A DNA stretch of 64,000 nt from Fictibacillus sp. b24 (GCF_030348825.1 NZ_JAUCES010000005.1:2852001-2916000), one strand, 5' to 3'. Numbered from the stretch's first letter, positions 1-8,662 are shown. Numbers and translations are program-made. The notes: generated from the sequence alone by a model not told the origin.

Positions 1-1
1 A

Positions 2-1288
2 ATCTACGGAAAGCTCGCTGACTTGTTTGGCCGGAAAAAAGTAATTCTTGCCGGCATTATTTTATTTTTAGTGGGATCCGCTCTTTGCGGAATTGCGATG
101 TCGATGGAGCAGCTTATCTTCTATCGTGCGATTCAAGGTCTCGGAGCTGGTGCTGTTATGCCGATTACGATGACCATTATCGGGGATCTATATTCTGAAG
201 CGAAAGATCGAGCAAAAGCACAAGGCTGGATTTCTGCCGTTTGGGGCGTTGCCGGTGTGCTCGGACCGTTAGCAGGTGGGTTCCTCGTTGATACGTTGTC
301 GTGGCGTTATATCTTTTTCTTAAATATTCCGTTCGGACTTGTGGCCTTCTTCATGCTGGCTGCAAATTATAAAGAGAATCTTTCAAAAGGAAAACCGTAC
401 ATTGACTATTGGGGAGCTGTCACCTTTTCGCTTGCGACGATTGCCTTTTTGTACGCGCTGTTAACAGGCAGTCAGACACAAGAATGGGGTAACCCCATGA
501 TTATCGGGCTTTTCGTTATTGCGGCCCTCTTTTATGTTGGGTTTGTCTTTATCGAGAAAAAATCACCCGAGCCGCTTATTCCGCTTAACCTTTTTTCAAA
601 TAAAAGTGTTTTGATCGTGAATTCTTTAACGCTCATTTCTGGCGCAGTTGTTATATGTATCACCATTTACTTGCCAATCTGGAGTCAAGGGGTGATGGGT
701 AAAACAGCAACACAAGCAGGGTTCGTGCTGATGCCGCTTCCTGTTATGTGGACGCTAGGTTCACTCGTTGCTGGAAATCTTGTCGGTCGCTTGAGAGATA
801 ATTGGATTATTACGCTTGGCATTAGTGTAGTAAGTGCCGCTTCACTCATTTTCTACTTACTAGATGCACATTCACCAACGTTCTTGATCTATGTGGCTTC
901 AGGCGTTTTAGGACTTGGAATGGGGCTCATCACTCCAATCTACATGTTAATCATTCAAGCTTCTGTTCCGTCCAATAAACGAGGAGTGGCTGTAGCTTCC
1001 AACACGTTCACGAACACGTTCAGTCAGACGCTCGGATCAGCGGTTTTTGGAACCATCTTTAACTTGATCACCCTTTCAAGAGCTGAAAAAGCAGGGCAAG
1101 ACCTTGATCTGAATGCTTCTTTTGAGCATGGAGGTGAACTGCCGACCGGCCAATTAGCGCAGCTCCAAGAAATCGTCGCGTCAGGAGTACATGCCATTTA
1201 CGGAGTGATGCTCGTGCTCACGGTTATCGGAATCGGCGTCTCTTTCCTTCTTATCAAACATCGTGAACAAACAATAGAAAAAACTTAA
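2..1288 (+). CDS. DHA2-type MFS drug efflux transporter, 5' end cut by window
   Basis: A proton-driven multidrug exporter of the major facilitator superfamily, EmrB/QacA (DHA2, 14-helix) type, in the cytoplasmic membrane. The frame is open to the window edge: the first visible residues, IYGKLADLFGRKK, are MFS motif A from the loop after helix 2, so about 60 residues are missing upstream. Motif C, the antiporter signature, appears as GVAGVLGPLAGG about 80 residues in. The 428 visible residues hold about 12 hydrophobic segments and end in a short charged tail. A terminator follows at once. A MarR gene lies downstream on the same strand but behind that terminator. Substrate cannot be told. Family is certain; the DHA2 subfamily is likely from length and the C-terminal loop and helix. 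Confidence 0.9.
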   Translation: MYGKLADLFGRKKVILAGIILFLVGSALCGIAMSMEQLIFYRAIQGLGAGAVMPITMTIIGDLYSEAKDRAKAQGWISAVWGVAGVLGPLAGGFLVDTLSWRYIFFLNIPFGLVAFFMLAANYKENLSKGKPYIDYWGAVTFSLATIAFLYALLTGSQTQEWGNPMIIGLFVIAALFYVGFVFIEKKSPEPLIPLNLFSNKSVLIVNSLTLISGAVVICITIYLPIWSQGVMGKTATQAGFVLMPLPVMWTLGSLVAGNLVGRLRDNWIITLGISVVSAASLIFYLLDAHSPTFLIYVASGVLGLGMGLITPIYMLIIQASVPSNKRGVAVASNTFTNTFSQTLGSAVFGTIFNLITLSRAEKAGQDLDLNASFEHGGELPTGQLAQLQEIVASGVHAIYGVMLVLTVIGIGVSFLLIKHREQTIEKT

Positions 1289-1292
1289 AACT

Positions 1293-1327
1293 AAAAGAGT
1301 GCTCTTTGTTACAGAGCACTCTTTTTT
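1293..1327 (+). terminator. Intrinsic terminator after the MFS gene
   Basis: An inverted repeat with arms AGAGTGCTCT and AGAGCACTCT is followed by a T run. It begins 5 nt after the stop codon and separates the transporter from the MarR gene. Confidence 0.85.
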
Positions 1328-1428
1328 ATCGTTTACTTGATAAACCTTTTACAAAAATTATACATAGTGATATATTTTCCCTATACATTTATTAAAAAGC
1401 AACAACATACGCAGGAGACAAGACGAAG

Positions 1429-1842
1429 ATGAGTAATAATGAAAAGTTTGATATCATACCACTGTTAACTTATATAAAGAATGTAAAACAAACATTTTTA
1501 GATAATGAAAAGCTTAATTGTCAGCAAATAGAAGTTTTATTATATTTGTTAGACAACGAGAAGTTAACGATTACAAAATTAGCCGACAAGTTAAATATTA
1601 GTCCTGCCTCAACCTCTACAATAATTGAACGGCTTGTTAAAACGGAATTAGTTGGTCGTGCTTATACAGAACGAGATCGAAGAAAAGTTTACGTATCTTT
1701 AACCGAAAAAGGTCTACATGAAACCCATCGGTTGGTTGCTAAAAAAGATGAGATACTTATTTCTTCCCTTTCTCCTCTTACAGAAAAAGAGAAGTTTGAA
1801 CTTACCAAAATCAACGTCTTATTTAAGAAATTGAACAGCTAG
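1429..1842 (+). CDS. MarR-family transcriptional regulator
   Basis: A 137-residue winged-helix repressor of the MarR family. The recognition region, residues about 45-90, reads LTITKLADKLNISPASTSTI followed by a wing with the RDRRKVYVSLTEKG pattern typical of the family. Flanking helices form the usual dimer interface. GGAGA lies 11 nt before the ATG. The gene is clearly more AT-rich than the transporter upstream, a weak hint of separate origin. It may control the upstream efflux pump, as MarR proteins often do, but the terminator between them means they are not simply co-transcribed. It converges on the next gene with only 4 nt between stop codons. Confidence 0.85.
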   Translation: MSNNEKFDIIPLLTYIKNVKQTFLDNEKLNCQQIEVLLYLLDNEKLTITKLADKLNISPASTSTIIERLVKTELVGRAYTERDRRKVYVSLTEKGLHETHRLVAKKDEILISSLSPLTEKEKFELTKINVLFKKLNS

Positions 1843-1846
1843 ATTT

Positions 1847-2596
1847 TTAGACCAGCATCATCAAAACGGAATAACATGCTAAACCTGTGCAAAACGCGAG
1901 AAAACTGCTTTCCTGATCCTCAGGCAGCTCTTCTTTTAAAACGTTAAGTATGATTCCTCCCGCAAGAAGAGCAACAAGCACTGATAGAATCAGCTCATGA
2001 ACTGCCGTTAGTACACCGATTCCCCAGCCTAACAGAATCGCGATGGTGAGAAGAACTCTGCCGTATTTGTCGTATGTATGTTTGTGGTCTTTTCTGAGAC
2101 CCCAGTCGTTCGCAACAAAGTGGATGCTCAGCGCTGTAAAGAAGAAGAACATTCCCCATTTTGTTTCATACTCTTCCCTTATGAGCAAATAACCAATCAC
2201 TGCATTATACACAAAGAATGACGCAGTATGAATCCAGAAAACCCCTAGTGAAGCTGGAGCATCATCCGCGTTGGAGCTGCTGTTATGCTTCTTTTTAGAT
2301 TTCTTCACCATCCGTTCAAGTCCATAAAAAAGAGCTAGTCCGAGCATCGCAATCATATAAATATGATCTTCAATATATTTACCGATTCCTCTATCAAGCG
2401 ATGGTTCAACTTTTTCCTGGTAGTGGTTCAGATCGGGAAGCAAATGCAGAAACACATATGAAACGGCAACACCTCCTGCGAACGATAGAAACTTGCTGCG
2501 CGGCGATTTGCCCATAAAACTTATGTACTTCGAGCTTAAGTGTACAAGTGCAAATCCTATTACAAAAATGAAACTAAGCATTGTTTTCGTTAGCAT
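1847..2596 (-). CDS. ZIP-like multi-pass membrane protein
   Basis: A 249-residue integral membrane protein with about seven or eight hydrophobic segments. Two features recall ZIP metal transporters: an early helix ending in HLLPDLNHYQ, and a late helix with GGIILNVLKEELPEDQ, which matches the Gly-rich helix and ELPE turn of ZIP transmembrane segment 7. A short basic loop (KKSKKKHNSSS) sits mid-protein. I chose the ATG at 2596 because GAGAGG stands 9 nt before it; the in-frame TTG 27 nt upstream has no ribosome site. Metal transport is an inference from these two motifs, and the central histidine motif of true ZIPs is not obvious, so it may be a non-transporting relative. Confidence 0.6.
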   Translation of the reverse strand: MLTKTMLSFIFVIGFALVHLSSKYISFMGKSPRSKFLSFAGGVAVSYVFLHLLPDLNHYQEKVEPSLDRGIGKYIEDHIYMIAMLGLALFYGLERMVKKSKKKHNSSSNADDAPASLGVFWIHTASFFVYNAVIGYLLIREEYETKWGMFFFFTALSIHFVANDWGLRKDHKHTYDKYGRVLLTIAILLGWGIGVLTAVHELILSVLVALLAGGIILNVLKEELPEDQESSFLAFCTGLACYSVLMMLV

Positions 2597-2884
2597 AAAA
2601 GACGTCCTCTCTATCCGTGACAAAAGTACATACTTCTATTATGTAACCATTCCCCCTGCCTCATAAACAGCTGGCACTATGTTTGTCCGAATAAACTTGT
2701 TATTTACCCAATCTTTGTTAATTGAAACGCTCTTTTCAAATAGTTGGTAGTTTTGTAGCGTAAATTGTCATAACTTCATACTTTCGAGGTGAATTGCGAC
2801 AATTGGAAAATAGAGCATGTGCTTCATGTATAAATCATCCTTTATTGATAATATGTAGAAATCATGATGTGAGAGGAGTTAGTG

Positions 2885-3508
2885 ATGAGAAATTATTTAC
2901 TTAGCAAATGCTTACTCTTTTTTGTAGCAGCGAGTTTTCTATTTGTTCCCGCAAACGTCCATGCGCACGGCCTTTTAACAAATGGCAATCAAGGATATGA
3001 GGTTTCGGCTCTGCAAGAAAAACTAAAAAAAATGGGCTTTTTCTACGGACCAGTGACCGGTTATTTCGGTGCCATTACAGAACGAGCGGTGGCAGATTTT
3101 CAGTACAAAACGAACCTTTCCTCTGACGGAGTAGCAGGTCCTGCAACCTTTTTGATGCTAAATGACATAGAACAGATGGCCCGTGTTGTTCATGGTGAGG
3201 CACGAGGTGAATCATACATAGGTAAAGTTGCGGTAGCTGCGGTTATCTTAAATCGTTTAGACGATCCCGCATTTCCAAACCAAATCGGTGATGTCATCCA
3301 TCAGACGAATGCCTTTACAGCCGTTCATGATGGTCAATACGATTTACAGCCAAGCAGCTATGCCTATCACGCTGTGATGGATGCCATGCAAGGATGGGAT
3401 CCAACATATGGATCGGTGTATTACTACAATCCAGAATTAGCAACAAACACTTGGATTTTCTCAAGACCATCTGTTACAAAGATCGGAAATCATCTTTTTG
3501 CGCAGTAA
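2885..3508 (+). CDS. SleB/YkvT-like cell-wall hydrolase (spore cortex type)
   Basis: A 207-residue secreted peptidoglycan hydrolase. Residues 1-27 are a signal peptide ending near VHA. Residues about 35-92 are a PG_binding_1 domain (repeat GYEVSALQEKLKKMGFFYGP). Residues about 97-205 are a Hydrolase_2 domain, with ARVVHGEARGE carrying the catalytic glutamate and AVAAVILNRLDDPAFPN as a second hallmark. Length and order match Bacillus subtilis YkvT more than the roughly 300-residue SleB. SleB-type enzymes are lytic transglycosylases acting on muramic-lactam cortex during germination. GAGGAG lies 6 nt before the ATG at 2885, which I prefer to the overlapping GTG at 2882. Confidence 0.85.
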   Translation: MRNYLLSKCLLFFVAASFLFVPANVHAHGLLTNGNQGYEVSALQEKLKKMGFFYGPVTGYFGAITERAVADFQYKTNLSSDGVAGPATFLMLNDIEQMARVVHGEARGESYIGKVAVAAVILNRLDDPAFPNQIGDVIHQTNAFTAVHDGQYDLQPSSYAYHAVMDAMQGWDPTYGSVYYYNPELATNTWIFSRPSVTKIGNHLFAQ

Positions 3509-3534
3509 ACTGCATTGGGGTGAAGAATTTCAGC

Positions 3535-3640
3535 TAATGTGGAATTATTGAATTTAATATGTGGATATATGACCACCTAACGTGGAATTATTAAATTTAA
3601 CGTGGATATATTCAAATTAACGTGGATATAATCGGAAGGG
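3535..3640. repeat. Tract R1: five copies of a TAACGTGGAATTATT-type motif, 20-nt period
   Basis: Units start at 3535, 3555, 3578, 3598 and 3618, so the steps are 20, 23, 20 and 20 nt. The shared core is TAAYGTGGAWATATT. The tract lies between two converging genes and shares its consensus with tract R5 at 20845. Confidence 0.8.
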
Positions 3641-3708
3641 TTCGTTCCGTGTTCGCCCCAGTCGAACACTTCCTACTTTTGTACACTTCAAACGGATTCA
3701 CACAAACT

Positions 3709-3742
3709 AAAAAGGTGTGCCTCCAACTCAAGGCACACCTTC
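3709..3742 (-). terminator. Terminator of the 298-residue membrane protein gene
   Basis: Inverted repeat AAGGTGTGCCT / AGGCACACCTT, with the T run on the minus-strand exit side, just beyond the stop at 3752. Confidence 0.8.
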
Positions 3743-3751
3743 CTTACTCAT

Positions 3752-4648
3752 TTATTGAAATGTTTTGCTAACATGGATGAATTCACGGTAACCAGAACGT
3801 GTCAGATGATATTGATTATCAAGATAACCGTCTTTCACTAACGATTCAAGCGTTTCTTCGGGGATGATGTCGATCACTTGATCCATACGCTGGTTCAAAT
3901 CTTCGAGTGACGCATTTTTCAGTGTGATCGGGTTCATCATACGCACGATTCCTTCGATTCTGGAATCTCGTTTTTGAAACAATTGCGGCGTTTTCTTGAA
4001 CACATTTTGGATGCGATCTTTAAATTGATTCAATTCTTGCTTCGTATTGAAGGTTTCGGTTTCTTTTTCTCTGATTCTTTCGTTGAAGTACTTCATCTCT
4101 TCATTGCTTAATTGTGCTCGTGTGAACAGCTCGTTGTAGATTTGCGTTTTATCCATCTCAATCTTGGCAAGCTCTTCTTCTTTAATCCGCTGTGTTTCCC
4201 AGATTTCTTCTGAGATTGATTCTTCTTCTGGTTCTTCTACTTCCTCAACCACTTCTTCTAACTCATCCACTTCAGGTTTCTCTACTTTTTCTTCTTCAAA
4301 AAGCTCTAGTTGTTCAACAGGTTCAGCTGTTTTTGTTTCCTCTACAGATACGGGTTGCGGCTCAGCAGCGACAACCGTTTTAGACATATGGGACTCAATC
4401 ATCTTCTCCAGCTTGTTCAATTTGCTAAAATAGATGAGTGATATTGCGATAGCGAAAAGTGAGCAAAATACAGATATAAAATCGGAAAAGCGGAAAACAA
4501 ATGGTGCAGTTGCGATTTTATAAAAAAGCAATAATGCGAATGCTCCAATGATGATAATCTTTAGCCAGCTTTCACGGTTTTTAATTTCGTCGATCGTGTG
4601 AGAATCTTGATTTTTATTTTTGTTTGAAAACATTTGTAATCGTTTCAT
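3752..4648 (-). CDS. Membrane-anchored protein with acidic linker and coiled coil, unknown function
   Basis: 298 residues, not recognised. Two closely spaced transmembrane helices (about 29-46 and 52-71) anchor the N-terminus. Then comes a very acidic Glu/Val/Pro segment (about 95-150, for example EVVEEVEEPEEE), a charged helical stretch likely to form a coiled coil (about 150-220), and a compact C-terminal part (about 245-298) ending LTRSGYREFIHVSKTFQ, which resembles a winged-helix or replication-related tail only loosely. I chose the ATG at 4648 because AGAGGT precedes it; the frame is open 30 codons further without a ribosome site. It stands alone with its own terminator. The layout suggests a membrane scaffold, but nothing shows its role. 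Confidence 0.65.
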   Translation of the reverse strand: MKRLQMFSNKNKNQDSHTIDEIKNRESWLKIIIIGAFALLLFYKIATAPFVFRFSDFISVFCSLFAIAISLIYFSKLNKLEKMIESHMSKTVVAAEPQPVSVEETKTAEPVEQLELFEEEKVEKPEVDELEEVVEEVEEPEEESISEEIWETQRIKEEELAKIEMDKTQIYNELFTRAQLSNEEMKYFNERIREKETETFNTKQELNQFKDRIQNVFKKTPQLFQKRDSRIEGIVRMMNPITLKNASLEDLNQRMDQVIDIIPEETLESLVKDGYLDNQYHLTRSGYREFIHVSKTFQ

Positions 4649-4784
4649 CGTATTTACCTCTTTCATAGAGATTTTCATGCAGTTTTTTATTTTAACGCAA
4701 AATACGAAATGTGGGAAGGAAAAGCATGAATTCATCATGAAACTATCATCTTTTTAACAGGTTGATAAAATAATTTTTAATTTG

Positions 4785-4796
4785 GGACATATGTCC
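4785..4796. promoter_or_regulatory. 12-bp perfect palindrome upstream of ydcZ-crp-ydcZ genes
   Basis: GGACATATGTCC is a perfect palindrome. A possible -10 box TATAGAAT starts at 4830, which puts the palindrome centre about 50 nt before the likely start of transcription. That is a usual place for an activator site. The Crp-type regulator encoded at 5313 is the natural candidate, but this is inference. Confidence 0.4.
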
Positions 4797-4858
4797 TTCC
4801 CAACAACTCTTCACTTATTCTTTAATAAGTATAGAATTTTACGTTGGGAAGTGATGAC

Positions 4859-5284
4859 ATGAAAGGAATTCTGTTCGCGTTCTTGGCCGGTGCGTTTATT
4901 ACTTTACAAGGTGTTGCGAATGCACGGATTAGTCAAGACATCGGTTCCTGGCAAGCGGCTACCATTACGCAATTGACTGGCTTCATCGCCGCTCTCTTGA
5001 TTGTGTTGATCGTAAAAGATCAAAAATGGAAACACTTTAAACAAGTGCGTCCGATCTATTTAACGGGCGGATCGTTTGCGGCCGTTGTGATTTACGGCAA
5101 TATTTATGGCATCCATTCGATCGGTGTAACGTTGACAATTGCTGTAATATTAATCTCACAGCTTGCTATCACCTTTTTGATTGATGGCAAAGGTTGGTTC
5201 GGTGTGATAAAGAAAGAAATGAAACTTCCGCAATTTATCGGAATCGCCATGATGATTGTCGGAGTCGTGATATTGAAATTTTAG
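4859..5284 (+). CDS. YdcZ (DUF606) half-size DMT-type membrane transporter, first copy
   Basis: 141 residues with five predicted transmembrane helices, beginning MKGILFAFLAGAFITLQGVAN and ending with a helix GIAMMIVGVVILKF. The N-terminal Gly-rich helix, the NARI motif and the TITQLTGF segment mark the DMT-YdcZ family, a five-helix branch of the drug/metabolite transporter superfamily whose substrates are unknown. GGGAAG stands 9 nt before the ATG at 4859; an in-frame TTG at 4844 lacks a ribosome site. A Crp-family regulator and a second YdcZ gene follow closely on the same strand, so the three probably form an operon and the two half-size carriers may pair. Confidence 0.8.
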   Translation: MKGILFAFLAGAFITLQGVANARISQDIGSWQAATITQLTGFIAALLIVLIVKDQKWKHFKQVRPIYLTGGSFAAVVIYGNIYGIHSIGVTLTIAVILISQLAITFLIDGKGWFGVIKKEMKLPQFIGIAMMIVGVVILKF

Positions 5285-5312
5285 TATGTAAAACTTGAGG
5301 TGAACGTGATAA

Positions 5313-6014
5313 ATGAAAGAGCTGCATGATCCTAATCTGCTTCAGCATTACATCGAAACATTCGAAATTGCTCCTATTCTTAATGAGGATCTTCTGCCCT
5401 ATTTAACACTTCATCGCTATGATAGTGGTGAGCTGATCTGTTCGCAGGGCGATCCTTATGAAAATTTGTTTTTGTTAGTCAAAGGCAAGCTGAAAATCTT
5501 CAACACCTCACCTGAGGGCAAAACGCTTATTCTATCCTTTAAAACGCCGCTTGATGTTGTTGGCGATATTGAATACGTGCAGGGTACGGATTTTATCAAC
5601 ACGGTTGAAGCGGTCTCCGAGGTTCATATGATTGCTGTTCACCACCGGTGGCTTAAGAAATTTGCCAGCGATCACACACCGCTTTTGAAGTTTTTATTAA
5701 AAATGATTACGGAGAAGTTTTACGTGAAATCGAGTTCATTGAGCTTTAACTTGCTGTACCCGGTTGAAGTGCGTTTTGCGAGCTACCTGTTATCTGTTTG
5801 TTTTGATGAGTCAGATGCTCTTTATAGCGGAAAGCTCAGCACGAGTCACTTAATGGACGCTGCAAATTTGATTGGAACAAGCTATCGGCATCTGAACCGC
5901 GTCATACAGCACCTTTCATCGGAAGAGTTAGTAGAACGGCACAAAGGTTTTATCGTTGTAAAAGATCGGGACGGCTTAAGTAAGCTTGCCAACCATAGAA
6001 ATATTTACGAATAG
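5313..6014 (+). CDS. Crp/Fnr-family transcriptional regulator
   Basis: 233 residues. Residues about 20-130 form a cyclic-nucleotide-binding-like beta roll (RYDSGELICSQGDPYENLFL, VKGKLKIF). Residues about 150-225 form a Crp-type helix-turn-helix with DAANLIGTSYRHLNRVIQHL followed by the wing EELVERHKGFIVV. No cysteine cluster of the Fnr type is visible, so it is unlikely to be an oxygen-sensing iron-sulphur protein; the ligand is unknown. AGGTGA precedes the ATG. The gene lies between two ydcZ genes, 28 nt after the first and 14 nt before the second. It probably controls this small operon, perhaps through the palindrome at 4785. Confidence 0.85.
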   Translation: MKELHDPNLLQHYIETFEIAPILNEDLLPYLTLHRYDSGELICSQGDPYENLFLLVKGKLKIFNTSPEGKTLILSFKTPLDVVGDIEYVQGTDFINTVEAVSEVHMIAVHHRWLKKFASDHTPLLKFLLKMITEKFYVKSSSLSFNLLYPVEVRFASYLLSVCFDESDALYSGKLSTSHLMDAANLIGTSYRHLNRVIQHLSSEELVERHKGFIVVKDRDGLSKLANHRNIYE

Positions 6015-6028
6015 AGAGGGTGTTAATC

Positions 6029-6532
6029 ATGCTTTCAGGATTATTCTTTGCGGTTATTGCCGGCTTACTCGTTGGTCTGCAAAATATTTTCAATACAAGG
6101 GTAAACGATCTTGCAGGAACGTGGTCGACCACTGCATTGGTGTTAGGTCTAGGATTTCTCGCATCCATGACGCTCGGGCTTGTTTTTGAAGGAACTGAAC
6201 TGTTTGCTCTTCACAATATGAAAACATGGTTTTGGTTCAGTGGATTGATCGGCGTAGGAGTTGTTGTTTGTCTCGTACAAGGAACGCGATTGCTCGGTCC
6301 GACATTTGCAATTTCCATCGTTTTGACTTCACAGCTCGGATCGGCATTATTATGGGATTCAATGGGCTGGTTCGGATTAGAAAAAATTCCGTTTACGACT
6401 CAGCAGCTAGTTGGTGTGCTCGTAATCATAGGCGGAGTGATTGTATTTAAGTTTGGCGGGGTTTATAAGGAAAAGCGCGAAGTTCGGGAAGTTCAAAGTC
6501 AGTTGAAACACCAAGTTGCGGGGAGATCATGA
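6029..6532 (+). CDS. YdcZ (DUF606) half-size DMT-type membrane transporter, second copy
   Basis: 167 residues with five hydrophobic segments. It starts MLSGLFFAVIAGLLVGLQNI and contains NTRVNDLAGTWSTTALVLGL, aligned with NARISQDIGSWQAATITQLT of the first copy. The C-terminal tail is longer and basic. GAGGG lies 8 nt before the ATG at 6029. The paralogue is 0.7 kb upstream with a regulator between; paired five-helix carriers in the DMT superfamily often work as heteromers, so a two-subunit transporter is plausible. Substrate unknown. A terminator overlaps the stop codon. Confidence 0.8.
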   Translation: MLSGLFFAVIAGLLVGLQNIFNTRVNDLAGTWSTTALVLGLGFLASMTLGLVFEGTELFALHNMKTWFWFSGLIGVGVVVCLVQGTRLLGPTFAISIVLTSQLGSALLWDSMGWFGLEKIPFTTQQLVGVLVIIGGVIVFKFGGVYKEKREVREVQSQLKHQVAGRS

Positions 6533-6547
6533 ATCTCCTCTTTTTTA
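6519..6547 (+). terminator. Terminator overlapping the second ydcZ stop codon
   Basis: GGGGAGAT and ATCTCCTC arms around the TGA stop, then six T. It closes the three-gene unit. Confidence 0.75.
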
Positions 6548-6725
6548 TGTTCAAAAAAGCAAACCTCCTACTTATTACCTTCTTTCCTCCTCAAATTCCC
6601 AAAACTTTCTCCCCATTCACCTTACTAAAAATGGGTAGTCCCCTCTATTAAAAACAAACTATGCATACGGTACACTACAATAGTAGAACCCTTTTTTGAA
6701 AAATTCAAAATATGGAGGTATCACA

Positions 6726-7790
6726 TTGAAAGTGAAAAAGAAAGTTTTGTCTGTTACCTTGTCTGGTTTAATGGCTTTTGGCGCGCTAACTACGCTATCT
6801 TTACCTGCACATGCTGTCGGGAATGGTCCTGGAACAGGAAATGGATCCATTCAAACTTCTATCTTACATACGTATGAAGAGCTTGTTGATACTTTAAAAA
6901 CACTAGATGCAAAACAAGATGCTATGAAACTTGAAGTAATCGGCCAAACCGTAAAAGGTCGAGACATTTACATGGCAAAGTACATATCAAATCCAAGTAA
7001 CCCAACCATCTTATTTTTGACACAACAGCATGGGAACGAACAACTGACAACTGAAGGCGCTTTGGAATTTATGAAACACCTTGGTACGAATAAAACAAAA
7101 AGCGTGTTGGACAATGTGAACGTATTGGTTATCCCCATGTTGAACGCGGATGGCGCAATGGGAGATGTGAATTTCTCCCTTGAAGATTACTTAGCTGATG
7201 GTGACCGCCACCTTACACGCTATAATGCGAATGAAATTGACTTAAATCGCGAACATGATAAACCGACTAGTGAAATGGAGCCTGAAGCACGTGTTCTTCA
7301 TGAAAATGTGTTCGCGAAGTATAACATTGATTACATGATTGATCTTCACCACCAAGGAACGTTGAGTGAGACGGACGGGCAACTTGTGTCTGGTTCTATG
7401 TTGTATCCTACGAATTCAAACGTGAAGCCTGAAGTGGTTGAAAAATCAAAACGCCTTGGTGCTGTTGTGTTCAATGCCATCCAAAACACGGGCTGGGGTC
7501 ATATTGGTAAATATGATGGCGGATCTGGCGCAAACATTGGACGTAATGGTGCTGCTGTCCGATACGATATCTCTACTCTCCTTTTTGAAATGCGCGGAAT
7601 GTCTGATCACTATCGTGAAGACTATGCGCTAGGTCAAAAGAGTAACGGATATTTGATTAAGCAAACAATCGTCACGCTAGATGCAGCTGTACGTGCGATT
7701 GCTGATGACTCAATCGACACAGTAGATGCTAGTTTTTGGAATACACTGCCACAACAAAAGAATCGTTCTGGAGAAGTTGACGACGAATAA
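6726..7790 (+). CDS. Secreted M14-type zinc carboxypeptidase
   Basis: 354 residues. The start is TTG at 6726, since GGAGGT lies just before it. Residues 1-30 are a signal peptide cut after AHA. The M14 zinc site can be read: HGNE (His102, Glu105) and His208 in MIDLHHQG; Glu288 in LLFEMRG is the likely catalytic base, and IDLNRE (about 171-176) is the conserved substrate-binding loop. The length is usual for a single-domain bacterial carboxypeptidase of the succinylglutamate-desuccinylase/carboxypeptidase type. It probably trims extracellular peptides. It is monocistronic, with a terminator 7 nt after the stop. Confidence 0.85.
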   Translation: MKVKKKVLSVTLSGLMAFGALTTLSLPAHAVGNGPGTGNGSIQTSILHTYEELVDTLKTLDAKQDAMKLEVIGQTVKGRDIYMAKYISNPSNPTILFLTQQHGNEQLTTEGALEFMKHLGTNKTKSVLDNVNVLVIPMLNADGAMGDVNFSLEDYLADGDRHLTRYNANEIDLNREHDKPTSEMEPEARVLHENVFAKYNIDYMIDLHHQGTLSETDGQLVSGSMLYPTNSNVKPEVVEKSKRLGAVVFNAIQNTGWGHIGKYDGGSGANIGRNGAAVRYDISTLLFEMRGMSDHYREDYALGQKSNGYLIKQTIVTLDAAVRAIADDSIDTVDASFWNTLPQQKNRSGEVDDE

Positions 7791-7796
7791 ACTAGA

Positions 7797-7828
7797 AAAA
7801 ACAGTTCTCTCGGGAACTGTTTTTTTGA
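7797..7828 (+). terminator. Terminator after the M14 peptidase
   Basis: AACAGTTC / GGAACTGTT hairpin with a T7 tail. Confidence 0.85.
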
Positions 7829-7876
7829 TGTGTTCTACCATTATACTCGCTTAAGGTACGTGAAATTTTAAGTACC

Positions 7877-7911
7877 AAAAAAAACACCTCATACAACGAG
7901 GTGTTTTTTTA
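7877..7911 (-). terminator. Terminator after the NlpC/P60 gene
   Basis: Arms AAACACCTC and GAGGTGTTT with A and T runs on both sides; it lies just beyond the minus-strand stop at 7932 and can work in both directions. Confidence 0.85.
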
Positions 7912-7931
7912 AATAGGTGTGTTCCCATCAT

Positions 7932-8591
7932 TTATTCGTAACTTTTTGCTCCAATATAATGTTCTGACCAGTATGAGCTGCTGAGTTCAGCTGACGTCAC
8001 ACCTTTTGATGAAGATGCGTGCATGAACTGATCGTTTCCAATGTAAACTCCTGCATGGCTCGGTCCGTCGCCTTCTAGATCAAAGAAAACGATGTCGCCG
8101 ACTGCAGGTTTATCCACCTTTGTTCCTTTTGCATAGATTTCATCAACTGTACGAGGTAGATCGATGTTTTCTGCTTCGTCAAAGATATAATTTAAGTATC
8201 CGCTGCAATCAAAGCCGTCAGGTGATTCCCCACCCCACTTATATGGTGTGCCTTCATATTTCTTAGCTACCTCTACGATTGACGAATCACTTTGTTCACC
8301 GCTTTGATCAACACCGAGCGCTTTGAACGTTTCGTCCCCAGCGATGCCATCTACTGTAATGCCTTTATCTGCTTGCAATTTTTTTACTGCGTCTGTTGTA
8401 TAGTCACCATAATAATCGGTTGTTTTGCTATAAGTAAAGTATCCTTTATCATCTAATGTTTGTTGTAGGTCTTGTACATCTGAATGCTGCATCCCAGGTT
8501 TGAGTGTCTGATCTCCGAGTGCGGCTTCCCCCACTACTGGATTGAACGCCATAACCCCTGCAATCGCAAATCCTGCTGCTGCCTTTTTCAA
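7932..8591 (-). CDS. Secreted NlpC/P60 endopeptidase with peptidoglycan-binding domain
   Basis: 219 residues. Signal peptide to about residue 24 (GEAAL). Residues about 30-95 are a PG_binding_1 domain (HSDVQDLQQTLDDKGYF). Residues about 104-219 are an NlpC/P60 domain with the catalytic cysteine in GFDCSGYLNYIF (Cys129), His179 in GPSHAGVYIG, and His191 in FMHASSSKGV as the third residue. Such enzymes cut gamma-D-glutamyl to diaminopimelate bonds in stem peptides, as LytF or CwlS do. The start codon is TTG at 8591 with AAGGGG before it. A promoter and a short hairpin lie upstream. Confidence 0.9.
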   Translation of the reverse strand: MKKAAAGFAIAGVMAFNPVVGEAALGDQTLKPGMQHSDVQDLQQTLDDKGYFTYSKTTDYYGDYTTDAVKKLQADKGITVDGIAGDETFKALGVDQSGEQSDSSIVEVAKKYEGTPYKWGGESPDGFDCSGYLNYIFDEAENIDLPRTVDEIYAKGTKVDKPAVGDIVFFDLEGDGPSHAGVYIGNDQFMHASSSKGVTSAELSSSYWSEHYIGAKSYE

Positions 8592-8662
8592 AATAACATC
8601 CCCTTTTCTGTACCTTATTTAATCTGACCTGTCCCATACTAACAGGTGAAGATGACAGAGAG

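Noticed and set aside
4164-4433. Serine-rich plus-strand frames
   Set aside because: Antisense to the Glu-rich linker of the membrane protein; GAA/GAG codons read as TTC/CTC on the other strand give long open frames.
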